From positions 62,001-126,000 of the forward strand of contig NZ_FMXM01000011.1 of NCBI RefSeq assembly GCF_900103325.1: DNA of 64,000 nucleotides, read 5' to 3'. The position numbers and the translations under genes are program-made. Source of the DNA: Mesorhizobium qingshengii. GTDB lineage: Bacteria; Pseudomonadota; Alphaproteobacteria; Rhizobiales; Rhizobiaceae. Each line of letters begins with the position of its first letter. Positions within the stretch are counted from its first letter, which is position 1. This document shows positions 53,553-62,659 of this stretch, piece by piece. The notes beneath the pieces were generated by a model that was given only the letters and a program-made list of their open reading frames with translations, was not told the origin of the DNA and ran no database searches.

Positions 53553-55232
53553 ATGACCATCAATCTGCAAAAGCCGGACATCACCGAGCTTAAGCCGCGT
53601 ATCACCGTGTTCGGTGTCGGCGGCGGCGGCGGCAATGCCGTCAACAACATGATCACCGCCGGCTTGCGCGGTGTCGAGTTCGTGGTGGCCAACACCGACG
53701 CGCAGGCGCTGACCATGTCGAAGGCCGATCGGCTGATCCAGCTCGGCGCGCATGTCACCGAGGGCCTCGGCGCCGGGTCGCAACCCGAAGTCGGCCGCGC
53801 GGCGGCGGAAGAGTGCATCGACGAGATCATCGATCATCTGTCCAACACCCATATGTGCTTCGTCACCGCCGGCATGGGCGGCGGCACCGGCACCGGTGCT
53901 GCTCCGGTCGTGGCGCGCGCTGCCCGTGAGAAGGGGATCCTCACCGTCGGTGTCGTCACCAAGCCGTTCCACTTCGAAGGCCAGCGCCGCATGAAGACGG
54001 CCGACCTGGGCATCGAGGAACTGCAGAAATGCGTCGATACCCTGATCGTCATCCCCAACCAGAACCTGTTCCGGCTGGCCAATGACAAGACCACCTTCGC
54101 CGACGCCTTCGCCATGGCCGACCAGGTGCTCTATTCCGGTGTCGCCTGCATCACCGACCTGATGGTCAAGGAAGGCCTGATCAATCTCGACTTCGCCGAC
54201 GTGCGTTCGGTCATGCGCGAGATGGGCAAGGCGATGATGGGCACCGGCGAGGCTTCCGGCGAGGGCCGCGCGATGGCCGCCGCCGAAGCGGCGATTGCCA
54301 ACCCGCTGCTGGACGAGACCTCGATGAAGGGCGCCAAGGGCCTGCTGATCTCGATCACCGGCGGCCGCGACTTGACGCTGTTCGAAGTCGACGAGGCGGC
54401 GACGCGCATCCGCGAGGAGGTCGACCAGGACGCCAACATCATCCTGGGCGCCACCTTCGACGAAGAGCTGGAAGGTGTCATCCGCGTCTCGGTGGTCGCC
54501 ACCGGCATCGACAAGACGGCGGCTGAGATCGCCGCCGCGCCGATCTCGATCCGCACGGCGCCGCCGAAGCAGGCCAGCCGTCCGGCCGTTGCCGCGGTGG
54601 AAAGCCGCCCGGCGCCGGTCCAGCAGGCAGTGTACGAGCCGCGCGGTATGGACCCGGTCGCCGAAGCCATCCATCTGGCCGAAGCCAATGCCGCGGCCAT
54701 GGCCCAGGCCCGCCCGGCTCCCGTCGCCCAGGCGGACGATTTCCGCCCGCAGAGCAAGATCTTCCAGGCGCCGCCCGCACAGCCGCAGCCGGTGGTCCAG
54801 CAGATGATGCAGCCGGCTCCGCAGCCGCGTGAAATGCTGCAGCGCGAAGCCCCGCAGCCGGTTGCGATGGCACCGCAGCGGATGCCTCGCGTCGAGGACT
54901 TCCCGCCCGTCGTGAAGGCCGAGGTGGATGCCAAGAGCCGTCCGGCCGACCACGAGAACAACAGCGGACCGATGGGTCTGCTGAAGCGCCTGACCAACGG
55001 CCTGACCCGTCGTGAAGAGGAGCCTGCAAGGCTGCAGCCGGCGCAGCCGCGTGAACCCAAGCTGCGCCAGGCCGCACCCGAAGTGCGCCGTCTCGCCAGC
55101 CAGGACGCTCAGCTCTATGCGCCGCGCCGCGGTCAACTGGATGACCAGGGCCGCCTGACGCCGCAGGTCAGGTCGACTCAGGACGACGATCAGCTGGAGA
55201 TTCCGGCGTTCCTGCGCCGCCAAGCCAACTGA
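53553..55232 (+). CDS. ftsZ: Cell-division protein FtsZ with long C-terminal linker
   Basis: A 559-residue tubulin homologue forming the Z ring. GTPase core (about 12-320) with ITVFGVGGGGGNAVNNM and GGGTGTG (109-115). The T7 catalytic loop is DLMVKEGLINLDFADV. Beyond it lies an unusually long linker (about 325-540) rich in Pro, Gln and Ala, and the FtsA-binding tail DDDQLEIPAFLRRQAN. E. coli FtsZ has 383 residues; Rhizobiales FtsZ has this long linker. ATG 53553 follows GGACGGAG. A 16-bp hairpin follows. Confidence 0.96.
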   Translation: MTINLQKPDITELKPRITVFGVGGGGGNAVNNMITAGLRGVEFVVANTDAQALTMSKADRLIQLGAHVTEGLGAGSQPEVGRAAAEECIDEIIDHLSNTHMCFVTAGMGGGTGTGAAPVVARAAREKGILTVGVVTKPFHFEGQRRMKTADLGIEELQKCVDTLIVIPNQNLFRLANDKTTFADAFAMADQVLYSGVACITDLMVKEGLINLDFADVRSVMREMGKAMMGTGEASGEGRAMAAAEAAIANPLLDETSMKGAKGLLISITGGRDLTLFEVDEAATRIREEVDQDANIILGATFDEELEGVIRVSVVATGIDKTAAEIAAAPISIRTAPPKQASRPAVAAVESRPAPVQQAVYEPRGMDPVAEAIHLAEANAAAMAQARPAPVAQADDFRPQSKIFQAPPAQPQPVVQQMMQPAPQPREMLQREAPQPVAMAPQRMPRVEDFPPVVKAEVDAKSRPADHENNSGPMGLLKRLTNGLTRREEEPARLQPAQPREPKLRQAAPEVRRLASQDAQLYAPRRGQLDDQGRLTPQVRSTQDDDQLEIPAFLRRQAN

Positions 55233-55255
55233 TTGGTAAACGGGTTGTAATAATT

Positions 55256-55291
55256 GTTAACAGGCAAGCAAGGAATTGCTTGCCTGTTAAC
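55256..55291 (+). terminator. Hairpin after ftsZ (16-bp perfect stem)
   Basis: GTTAACAGGCAAGCAA and TTGCTTGCCTGTTAAC are perfect complements around GGAA, 23 bp after the ftsZ stop. There is no long T-run, so it may terminate or protect the ftsZ mRNA 3' end. The remaining gap to lpxC (to 55514) shows no gene. Confidence 0.7.
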
Positions 55292-55514
55292 GTTTAAAAC
55301 GTTGCGATTTCAATCGCTTAGAAAGGTGTACATGTTCCAGTTCGCGGTTACAAAGGGTAAGAAACCGTGATTTGGAGACTCCCTCCCGGGACATTATCTT
55401 CGCTGCCTACCATAGTCGGTTTGCCGGGATTTCGGGGGAAGTAGCCCTGCCTGCCGATTTCAAACAAGAGCCGCGCCCTCGGGCTGGAGAAGCGGACCTA
55501 GGCATTACGGGCTT

Positions 55515-56465
55515 ATGGGGATTGTCTTGCACGACTATCAGACGACATTGAAGACGCGCGCGTCGCTTACCGGCACCGGCGTCCACAGCGGCAAGGAAGT
55601 TTCGATCAGCTTTGTGCCAGCGGATGCCGACACCGGCATCGTTTTCCAGCTTTTCAAGGGTGACGAACAGGGCCGCGAGTTCCGCGCCCTGGTCTCCGAG
55701 GTCGGCGCCACCGACCTGTGCACCATGCTTGGCGATCCCGCCGGCGAGCATATCGCCACGGTCGAGCACATCATGGCCGCACTATTCGGGCTTGGCATCG
55801 ACAATGTCGCCATCGAGATCGACGGCCACGAGGTTCCCATCCTTGACGGCAGCGCCATGGCGTTTGTCGAAGCCATCGACCAGGCCGGGGTTGAGACGCT
55901 GCCGATCAAGCGGCGCTACATCAGGGTCATGAAGCCGGTCCGCATCGAGAACGGCGCCTCCTGGGCGGAATTCAGGCCCTATGACGGCACACGCTTCGAG
56001 ATCGAGATCGACTTCGAAAGCCCGGCAATCGGCCGCCAGCTGTTCGCTTCCGACCTCAATGCCGATATTTTCCGCCGCGACATCGCGCGCGCGCGCACCT
56101 TCGGCTTCATGAAGGACGTCGAGCGGTTGTGGGCCGCCGGCTACGCGCTCGGCTCATCGCTCGAGAACTCACTGGTGATCGGTGACGACAACCGCGTCAT
56201 CAACATGGGAGGCTTGCGCTATCCCAACGAATTCGTGCGCCACAAGACGCTTGACGCCATGGGCGACCTGGCGCTGGCCGGCGCCCGCTTCATCGGCTGC
56301 TTCCGCTCCTATCGCGGCGGCCACAGGCTGAATGCCGCCGCACTGCGCCGCCTGCTGTCGGACCGTGCGGCGTTCGAGATTGTCGAGACGACGCGCCGCG
56401 AGCGTGGCCGCGCGGCCGAGATGAGCGCCGTCAACGCGCCGCTCTACGCGCCCTGGATGATTTGA
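55515..56465 (+). CDS. lpxC: UDP-3-O-acyl-GlcNAc deacetylase LpxC
   Basis: A 316-residue zinc deacetylase, first committed step of lipid A synthesis. Zinc ligands are His85 (HIATVEHIMAAL), His243 and Asp247 (RHKTLDAMGDL); catalytic Glu84 and His270. YQTTLKTRASLTGTGVHSG opens the protein, and RTFGF (194-198) is the active-site loop. It lies 282 bp after ftsZ, past a strong hairpin, so it probably has its own promoter. Length is as in E. coli (305). Confidence 0.95.
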   Translation: MGIVLHDYQTTLKTRASLTGTGVHSGKEVSISFVPADADTGIVFQLFKGDEQGREFRALVSEVGATDLCTMLGDPAGEHIATVEHIMAALFGLGIDNVAIEIDGHEVPILDGSAMAFVEAIDQAGVETLPIKRRYIRVMKPVRIENGASWAEFRPYDGTRFEIEIDFESPAIGRQLFASDLNADIFRRDIARARTFGFMKDVERLWAAGYALGSSLENSLVIGDDNRVINMGGLRYPNEFVRHKTLDAMGDLALAGARFIGCFRSYRGGHRLNAAALRRLLSDRAAFEIVETTRRERGRAAEMSAVNAPLYAPWMI

Positions 56466-56642
56466 TTTTCTTAACTTTTTCAGAGTCCACGGCAGGGGAC
56501 GGGTGTTGCATGAATGCACCACCTGTCGGCGAAATAGCACGGATGTTCAAGCTGCGCCCGACCGCCACAAAAATGTGCGATTGGCCGGAGATAGCGTTGC
56601 CGGGTAAGGCGATTATGGTTTATGGCTGCTGCCGTTGACTGG

Positions 56643-56689
56643 TGCATGTCGTCCAAAAGTGGGAGCCGGTTTTGGGACAACGACATGCA
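56643..56689. repeat. 47-bp palindromic intergenic repeat (inverted copy)
   Basis: TGCATGTCG...CGACATGCA with CCAAAAGT...GGTTTTGGG inside, the 23427 element in reverse orientation. It lies 39 bp before the bamD ATG. Confidence 0.85.
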
Positions 56690-56728
56690 AAGCGCATTAA
56701 AGTAACGCCGAAAGGGCGGAATCCAATC

Positions 56729-57598
56729 ATGTTCTTCAAGCGAGTTGGTCAATCGAAAGCGCCGCAGCGGGCTGCTTTCCTGGCGCTGTCGGTGGTTGTT
56801 CCATCGCTCTTCCTGTCGGCCTGCATGTCGTCGGAGAAAGATATCGACCTGTCGACCTATGTCGACCAGACCGAACCGGCCGATGTTCTCTACAATCAGG
56901 GCCTCGCCAATCTGAATGCCGGGCGCCTGCAGGAGGCGAGCCGCAAGTTCGACGCGGTCGACCGCCAGCACCCCTATTCGGAATTCGCCCGCAAATCGAT
57001 GGTGATGGGCGCCTTCGCCGATTATCGCCAGGGTAACTACGATGAGGCTATCGGTTCGGCCAAGCGCTATCTCACGCTCTATCCGTCGACCGATGACGCC
57101 GCCTATGCGCAATACATCATCGGTCTGAGCTATTATCGCCAGATCAAGGACGTGACGCAGGACCAGAAGGAAGCGCGCCTGACCATGCAGACGATGCAGG
57201 ATCTGGTGACGCGCTGGCCGACATCGGAATATGTCGACGACGCCAAGGAAAAGATCCGCTTCGCCAACGATCAGCTGGCCGGCAAGGAAATGCAGATCGG
57301 CCGCTACTATCTCGAGCGCCGCGAATACATCGCCGCCGTCAAGCGCTTCCGCACCGTGGTAGAGAACTATTCCAACACGCGTCATGTCGAGGAAGCGCTG
57401 GCTCGCCTGACGGAAAGCTATTACGCGATGGGGCTGACCTCGGAGGCACAGACCGCCGCCGCCGTGCTCGGCACCAACTACCCCGACAGCCCATGGTACA
57501 AGGATTCCTACAAGCTGCTGCAGAGCAATGGGCTTGCGCCGCGCGAGAATGCCGGGTCGTGGATTTCCAAGGCCGGGAAGCTGATCACCGGCGCCTGA
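56729..57598 (+). CDS. bamD: Outer-membrane assembly lipoprotein BamD (ComL)
   Basis: A 289-residue outer-membrane lipoprotein of the BAM complex. The lipobox is FLSAC (Cys32) after a hydrophobic signal. Five tetratricopeptide repeats follow: YNQGLANLNAGRLQEASRKF, then FDAVDRQHPYSEFARKSMVM and similar units to about residue 260. BamD recruits beta-barrel substrates to BamA. ATG 56729 lies behind AAAGGGCGGAA. It is followed by a composite repeat and recN. Confidence 0.93.
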   Translation: MFFKRVGQSKAPQRAAFLALSVVVPSLFLSACMSSEKDIDLSTYVDQTEPADVLYNQGLANLNAGRLQEASRKFDAVDRQHPYSEFARKSMVMGAFADYRQGNYDEAIGSAKRYLTLYPSTDDAAYAQYIIGLSYYRQIKDVTQDQKEARLTMQTMQDLVTRWPTSEYVDDAKEKIRFANDQLAGKEMQIGRYYLERREYIAAVKRFRTVVENYSNTRHVEEALARLTESYYAMGLTSEAQTAAAVLGTNYPDSPWYKDSYKLLQSNGLAPRENAGSWISKAGKLITGA

Positions 57599-57603
57599 CC
57601 TCA

Positions 57604-57705
57604 GAGCATCGGACCGAAGCGTGCGCAGCGGTTTTCGGATTGATCCGATGCTCAAACAAAAAGATAGTGCGGCGCTGCGATTCCAATTGGTCGCGTGCCG
57701 CTCTA
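57604..57705. repeat. Composite palindromic repeat (GAGCATCGG family plus TAGtGCGGC hairpin)
   Basis: 57604-57653 is a palindrome with arms GAGCATCGGA / TCCGATGCTC and an inner CCGAA...TTCGG, followed by a second inverted unit at 57665-57705 with a CCAATTGG centre. It starts six bases after the bamD stop. Confidence 0.75.
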
Positions 57706-57718
57706 GGTCCAGGTTCTG

Positions 57719-59392
57719 ATGCTTTCCAGACTGTCGATCCGCGATATCGTCCTGATCGAGAAGCTGGACATTGATTTTGCGCCCGGTCTTTCGGTGCTGA
57801 CCGGCGAAACCGGCGCCGGCAAATCCATCCTGCTCGATGCCCTGTCGCTGGCGCTCGGCGCTCGCGGCGACGCCTCGCTGGTTCGCCATGGCGCGGCGCA
57901 AGGTCAGGTCATCGCCGTCTTCGACGTGCCGCGCAATCATCCCGCCCGAGCGCTGCTTGCCGACAACGCGATCGACGATGACGGCGACATCATCCTGCGC
58001 CGCCTGCAGACGGCCGATGGCCGCACCCGTGTCTTCGTCAACGACCAGCCATCCAGCGTGACATTGATGCGCGATGTCGGCCGCGCGCTGGTCGAAATCC
58101 ACGGCCAGCATGATGAACGCGCCCTGGTCGATCCCGGCGCCCATCGCGAGGTTCTCGATGCTTTTGGCGGCCATCTCGGCGCCGTTCGTTCAACCGGCGA
58201 GGCCTGGCGGCACTGGCGCGCCTGCGAGCAGGAGCTTTCCCGACACCGCGCCAAGGTGGCGGCCGCTGCCCGCGAGGCCGATTATCTGCGCGCGGCGGTC
58301 GCGGAGCTGACAAAGCTCGACCCGCAGCCGGGCGAGGAGACCGATCTTGCCGAGGTGCGGGGGTCGATGATGCGGGCCGAGAAGATCGCATCGGAAATCC
58401 ATGACGCGCAGGATGTGCTTTCAGGCCCGTCCTCGCCCCTGCCGCAACTGGCGAGCCTGTTGCGGCGGCTGCAACGCAAGGTGACGGAAGCGCCCGGCCT
58501 GCTCGACGACGTGGTCAAGTCGCTCGACGAGGCGATGCTGTCGCTCGACGCGGCGCAATCGGGCGTCGAGGCCGCACTGCGGTCCACCGAATATGATCCG
58601 CAGCGGCTGGAGAAGGCCGAGGAGCGGCTGTTTTCGCTGCGCGCGGCTTCCCGCAAGCACAGCGTCGCCGTCGACGACCTGGCGCAATTGCGCGACACGA
58701 TGTCGGCCGACCTCGCCGATCTCGACGCCGGCGAGGAGCGCCTGCACGGGCTGGAGAAGCAGGCCGCCGCGGCGCGCGAGACCTACGACATTGCCGCCGC
58801 ACAGCTCTCCTCGCTTCGTCATGCGGCCGCGGTCGGCCTGACCAAGGCCGTCATGGCCGAACTGCCGGCGCTGAAACTCGAGCGCGCCGCCTTCATCGTC
58901 GAGATGAAGAGCGAGGCCGAGGGCCGCATGGAAGAAGGCATCGACCAGATCGAGTTCTGGGTGCGCACCAATCCCGGCACAAGGCCCGGTCCGATGATGA
59001 AGGTGGCGTCCGGTGGCGAACTCTCGCGCTTCCTTTTGGCGCTGAAGGTGGCGCTGGCCGATCGTGGCTCGGCGCCGACGCTGGTGTTCGATGAAATCGA
59101 CACCGGCGTGGGCGGCGCCGTCGCGGACGCCATCGGCCAGCGGCTGGCGCGACTGTCGAAGCGCGTCCAGGTGCTTTCGGTGACCCACGCGCCACAAGTG
59201 GCGGCGCGCGCGGCAACGCATTTCCTGATCTCCAAGTCGGGCAGCGCCGATCGCGTCGCGACAGGCATTGCCGAGATGGACCGGCCGGCACGGCAGGAAG
59301 AGATCGCGCGCATGCTGGCCGGCGCCACCATCACCGACGAGGCGCGCGCCGCGGCCGAGCGCCTGCTGCGCGAGAACACGGCCGCTTCCTGA
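57719..59392 (+). CDS. recN: DNA repair protein RecN
   Basis: A 557-residue SMC-like ATPase acting in double-strand-break repair. Walker A is TGETGAGKSILLDALSLALG (about 27-46), and ABC signature/Walker B are VASGGELSRFLLALKVALAD and LVFDEIDTGVGGAVADAIG. Long alpha-helical coiled-coil arms lie between (about 150-360). Catalytic H-loop is LSVTHAPQVAARA. The ATG at 57719 has AGGT upstream. Length agrees with family (553 in E. coli). Confidence 0.95.
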   Translation: MLSRLSIRDIVLIEKLDIDFAPGLSVLTGETGAGKSILLDALSLALGARGDASLVRHGAAQGQVIAVFDVPRNHPARALLADNAIDDDGDIILRRLQTADGRTRVFVNDQPSSVTLMRDVGRALVEIHGQHDERALVDPGAHREVLDAFGGHLGAVRSTGEAWRHWRACEQELSRHRAKVAAAAREADYLRAAVAELTKLDPQPGEETDLAEVRGSMMRAEKIASEIHDAQDVLSGPSSPLPQLASLLRRLQRKVTEAPGLLDDVVKSLDEAMLSLDAAQSGVEAALRSTEYDPQRLEKAEERLFSLRAASRKHSVAVDDLAQLRDTMSADLADLDAGEERLHGLEKQAAAARETYDIAAAQLSSLRHAAAVGLTKAVMAELPALKLERAAFIVEMKSEAEGRMEEGIDQIEFWVRTNPGTRPGPMMKVASGGELSRFLLALKVALADRGSAPTLVFDEIDTGVGGAVADAIGQRLARLSKRVQVLSVTHAPQVAARAATHFLISKSGSADRVATGIAEMDRPARQEEIARMLAGATITDEARAAAERLLRENTAAS

Positions 59393-59530
59393 CCGCACGG
59401 TCGCCTGGCTGGCATGATCCGGGCCTTGGCACAGAGTCAGCTTGTGGCGCCATCCTGCTGTTTCAGCGCGGTTTTATCAGAATTTTGGCTCCCTTGAATC
59501 TGAAAGCTGATCTATGGTCGCGGACCATTG

Positions 59531-59629
59531 AAGCGCGTCGCGTCCGAACGGATTCGGGCGACGCGCTTTGGGTCTTTGTTTATGCATGTCGTTCTCCCAA
59601 AACCGCAGCCACTTTTTGGGCGACATGCA
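59531..59629. repeat. Composite rhizobial intergenic repeat with a 47-bp palindrome
   Basis: First inverted unit AAGCGCGTCGC...GCGACGCGCTT (59531-59568), a short link, then the 47-bp palindrome 59583-59629 (TGCATGTCG...CGACATGCA). It lies between recN and ligA. Confidence 0.85.
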
Positions 59630-59650
59630 CTGTGAGCCGGGTCTGAAACC

Positions 59651-61855
59651 ATGTCGGAAAAACCAGTCGATGCCCTGACGGAAAGCGAGGCCGAAGCCGA
59701 GCTGAAGCGCTTGGCGGAGGAGATCGCCGAGCACGACCGGCACTACCATACCGAGGACGCGCCTGTTATCACGGACGCGGAATATGATGCGCTGACGCGG
59801 CGCAACCTCGCCATCGAACAGCGCTTCCCCGCGCTCGTGCGCGAGGATTCGCCGTCACGCAGGGTAGGTGCTGCGCCTGCGGAAGGCTTTGCCAAGGTGC
59901 GCCATGCGGTGCCGATGCTCAGCCTCGCCAAGGCCTATACCGATGAGGATGTCGCCGACTTCATCGAACGCGGCCGGCGATTCTTCGACCGCGACAAGGA
60001 TCTCGACATCGCCTTCACGGCCGAGCCGAAGATCGACGGGCTGTCGGCTTCGCTGCGTTATGAAGGCGGCGTGTTCGTGCAGGGCGCAACGCGCGGTGAC
60101 GGCACGGTCGGCGAGGACATCACCGCCAATCTCAGGACCATCGCCGACATCCCCAAGACCTTGAAGGGCTCGGGCTGGCCGGAGGTCATCGAGATACGCG
60201 GCGAGGTCTACATGACCTATGCGGAATTCGAGGCACTGAAGGAACGGTCGGCGGCGGCCGGCGGTCAGGATTACGTCAATCCGCGCAACACGGCGGCAGG
60301 GTCGCTGCGGCAGAAGGATCCATCCGTCACCGCCAGCCGCAACCTCAAATTCTTTGCTTATGCCTGGGGCTATACAACGGAGGATCCCGCTCCGACCCAA
60401 TATGAATCGGTGCAGAGATTCGCCGATTGGGGGTTCAAGATCAGTCCGCTGATGGTGCGGGCGAAGTCGGCCGACGAGCTGATCGAGCACTATCATCGGA
60501 TCGAGGAACAGCGCTCGTCGCTGGGTTATGACATTGATGGCGTCGTCTACAAGGTCGACCAGCTGGAACTGCAGCGCAGATGGGGTTTCGTCACCGGCGA
60601 ACCGCGCTGGGCCGTCGCGCACAAATTCCCGGCCGAACAGGCGATGACGATCGTGCAGAAGATCGACATCCAGGTCGGCCGCACCGGCACGCTGGCACCG
60701 GTTGCGCGGCTTGCACCCGTCACGGTTGGCGGCGTCGTGGTCGAGAATGTCACGCTTCACAACGAAGACTATATCAAGGGTCTGGACAGCACCGGCCAGC
60801 CGATCCGCGACGGCATTGACGTGCGTGTCGGCGACACGGTCGTGATCCAGAGGGCAGGGGACGTCATTCCGCAGATCGTCAGCGTCGTCATCGACCAGCG
60901 TCCGCCTGGTGCCGTGCCTTACGAATTCCCGCATACCTGTCCGATCTGTGGCTCACCCGCGACGCGCGAGATCAACGAGAAGACCGGCAAGGAAGATTCG
61001 CGCCGACGCTGCACCGGCGAACTGATCTGTCCAGCGCAGGCCGTGGAAGGACTGCGGCACTTCGTGTCACGCGGCGCCATGGACATCGAAGGCCTGGGCG
61101 CCGAGAACATCGATATCCTCTTCAATGCCGGACTGATCAAGACAGCCGCCGATATCTTCACGCTCAGGGATCGTCGCCCCGCCGTCACCAAGGCGCTGGC
61201 CGAGCGGCGCGAGGAGCAGGCCAGGCAGCGCGAAGTCGCCTCGGGCAAGACGCGCAAGAATGTGCGCAGTGTCGAGGAACGCAACTACGAAGGCCTCGAC
61301 AAGCTCTTCGCCGCCATCGACTCTCGCCGCGAGCCGGAACTCGATCGTTTCATCTTCGCGCTGGGCATCCGCCATATCGGCGAAACGACGGCCGCCGTGC
61401 TTGCCCGAACGTTTTCGACCATCGAGGAACTGATCCGCGTCGGCAAGGAGACAGCGGCGGCGGCCGATCCGCATACCGTTTTCCCATCGGTCAACGGCAT
61501 CGGCGACACGGTGATCGGCGCGTTGCGCGATTTCTTCGGCAATGAGCGCAACGACGATGTGCTCGAAGCGCTGCTCGCGCAGGTCAAGCCGAAGCCGTAC
61601 ATCGTGAACGTCTCGGCTGACAGCGTGGTCGCTGGCAAGACAATCGTGTTCACGGGCTCGCTGGAAAAGATGACGCGCTCCGAAGCCAAGGCGATGGCAG
61701 AACGTCTCGGCGCCAAGGTGGCGGGCTCGGTTTCGGCGAAGACCGATCTTGTCGTGGCCGGACCGGGCGCCGGCTCCAAGCTCAAGCTGGCCAGCGAGCT
61801 CGGCATCGAGGTGATCGACGAGGACGCCTGGCTGGAGCGGATCGGCAAGACGTGA
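59651..61855 (+). CDS. ligA: NAD-dependent DNA ligase LigA
   Basis: A 734-residue essential replicative ligase. Adenylation Lys127 is in EPKIDGLSASLRYEGG; domain Ia holds HYHTEDAPVITDAEYDAL. It continues with the OB fold, a Cys4 zinc finger (CPICGSP...CTGELICPAQ), helix-hairpin-helix region (GLDKLFAAIDSRREPELDRF) and a C-terminal BRCT domain (about 650-734, KTIVFTGSLEKMTRSEAKAM). The stop overlaps the next gene by one base. Confidence 0.95.
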   Translation: MSEKPVDALTESEAEAELKRLAEEIAEHDRHYHTEDAPVITDAEYDALTRRNLAIEQRFPALVREDSPSRRVGAAPAEGFAKVRHAVPMLSLAKAYTDEDVADFIERGRRFFDRDKDLDIAFTAEPKIDGLSASLRYEGGVFVQGATRGDGTVGEDITANLRTIADIPKTLKGSGWPEVIEIRGEVYMTYAEFEALKERSAAAGGQDYVNPRNTAAGSLRQKDPSVTASRNLKFFAYAWGYTTEDPAPTQYESVQRFADWGFKISPLMVRAKSADELIEHYHRIEEQRSSLGYDIDGVVYKVDQLELQRRWGFVTGEPRWAVAHKFPAEQAMTIVQKIDIQVGRTGTLAPVARLAPVTVGGVVVENVTLHNEDYIKGLDSTGQPIRDGIDVRVGDTVVIQRAGDVIPQIVSVVIDQRPPGAVPYEFPHTCPICGSPATREINEKTGKEDSRRRCTGELICPAQAVEGLRHFVSRGAMDIEGLGAENIDILFNAGLIKTAADIFTLRDRRPAVTKALAERREEQARQREVASGKTRKNVRSVEERNYEGLDKLFAAIDSRREPELDRFIFALGIRHIGETTAAVLARTFSTIEELIRVGKETAAAADPHTVFPSVNGIGDTVIGALRDFFGNERNDDVLEALLAQVKPKPYIVNVSADSVVAGKTIVFTGSLEKMTRSEAKAMAERLGAKVAGSVSAKTDLVVAGPGAGSKLKLASELGIEVIDEDAWLERIGKT

Positions 61856-62547
61856 TGGAGGGTGCATTCAAAGGGTTCGGCCAAAAGGCCATTCCGTTCC
61901 TGAAGGCGCTCGATTTCCACCAGAGCCGGGAGTGGTTCCTTGAAAATCGCGACCTGTTCGAAAGGGAATTGCGTGAGCCGTTTGGCGATCTGGTCGAAAC
62001 GCTGACGGAGCGTTTCACAGCCGCGGGGCTCGGCCTGCGCGGCGACCGCAAGAAGTCGCTGTTCCGGATCAACCGCGACGTGCGCTTCGCCAAGGACAAG
62101 CGGCCATACAACAGGCATTTGTCCGCCATTCTGTCGCCCGACGGCACCAAGATGGAGCAGGGCGTGTTCTACGTGCATATCGGGCTTGAAGGTTGCTTTG
62201 CCGGCGTCGCCTGGTGGCAGCCGGAGGCCGCATTGCTGTTGGCGATGCGCAGGGCCATCGCGAGGCAACCCGACAAGTTTCGCGCCATGGTGAAGGCGTT
62301 GAAGAAAAACGGGCTCAAACTCGACACCGAAGGCTGCATGAAGCGCACGCCGCGCGGCTTCGAGCATGTCACCGATGCGGATCTTGTCGCCGCCATCCGT
62401 AATCGGCATTTTGTCGTTCGGCACGCAATCGATCCGGCTGGGATCCATGGTCCGGCACTGGTCGACGAACTCGTCGATTTTGCCGTGCGCGCCGAGCCGC
62501 TGCTCGACTGGGGCAGGGCGATCGAGGGCAAAGCCCTTGCGGACTAG
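61855..62547 (+). CDS. DUF2461 (TIGR02453-family) protein
   Basis: A 230-residue protein. The core GFGQKAIPFLKALDFHQSRE, with WFLENRDLFERELREPFGDL and LFRINRDVRFAKDKRPYNRH, is the signature of TIGR02453/DUF2461 proteins, whose function is unknown. The ATG is at the ligA stop (TGATG); the in-frame GTG at 61852 would overlap further. The gene is translationally coupled to ligA, but this alone does not prove a DNA-related role. Confidence 0.85.
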   Translation: MEGAFKGFGQKAIPFLKALDFHQSREWFLENRDLFERELREPFGDLVETLTERFTAAGLGLRGDRKKSLFRINRDVRFAKDKRPYNRHLSAILSPDGTKMEQGVFYVHIGLEGCFAGVAWWQPEAALLLAMRRAIARQPDKFRAMVKALKKNGLKLDTEGCMKRTPRGFEHVTDADLVAAIRNRHFVVRHAIDPAGIHGPALVDELVDFAVRAEPLLDWGRAIEGKALAD

Positions 62548-62659
62548 CCTTTCGACAGGGCGCCGCGACGATCATTTCCGCTGATCGTTTGGCTCAAGCG
62601 AATTCGTGTGACAAGGCCGGTGGCGGTTCCTACATGAGGCCCTTGCCTAGGGAGTGGTC

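Noticed and set aside
53421..55223. A 600-codon minus-strand frame opposite ftsZ
   Set aside because: Antisense artefact; its content mirrors FtsZ codons and has no domain.
55240..55310. CtrA-box candidates (TTAA repeats) near the ftsZ hairpin
   Set aside because: TTAA spacings are 3 or 8 bases and not the required N7; most of the signal is the hairpin arms.
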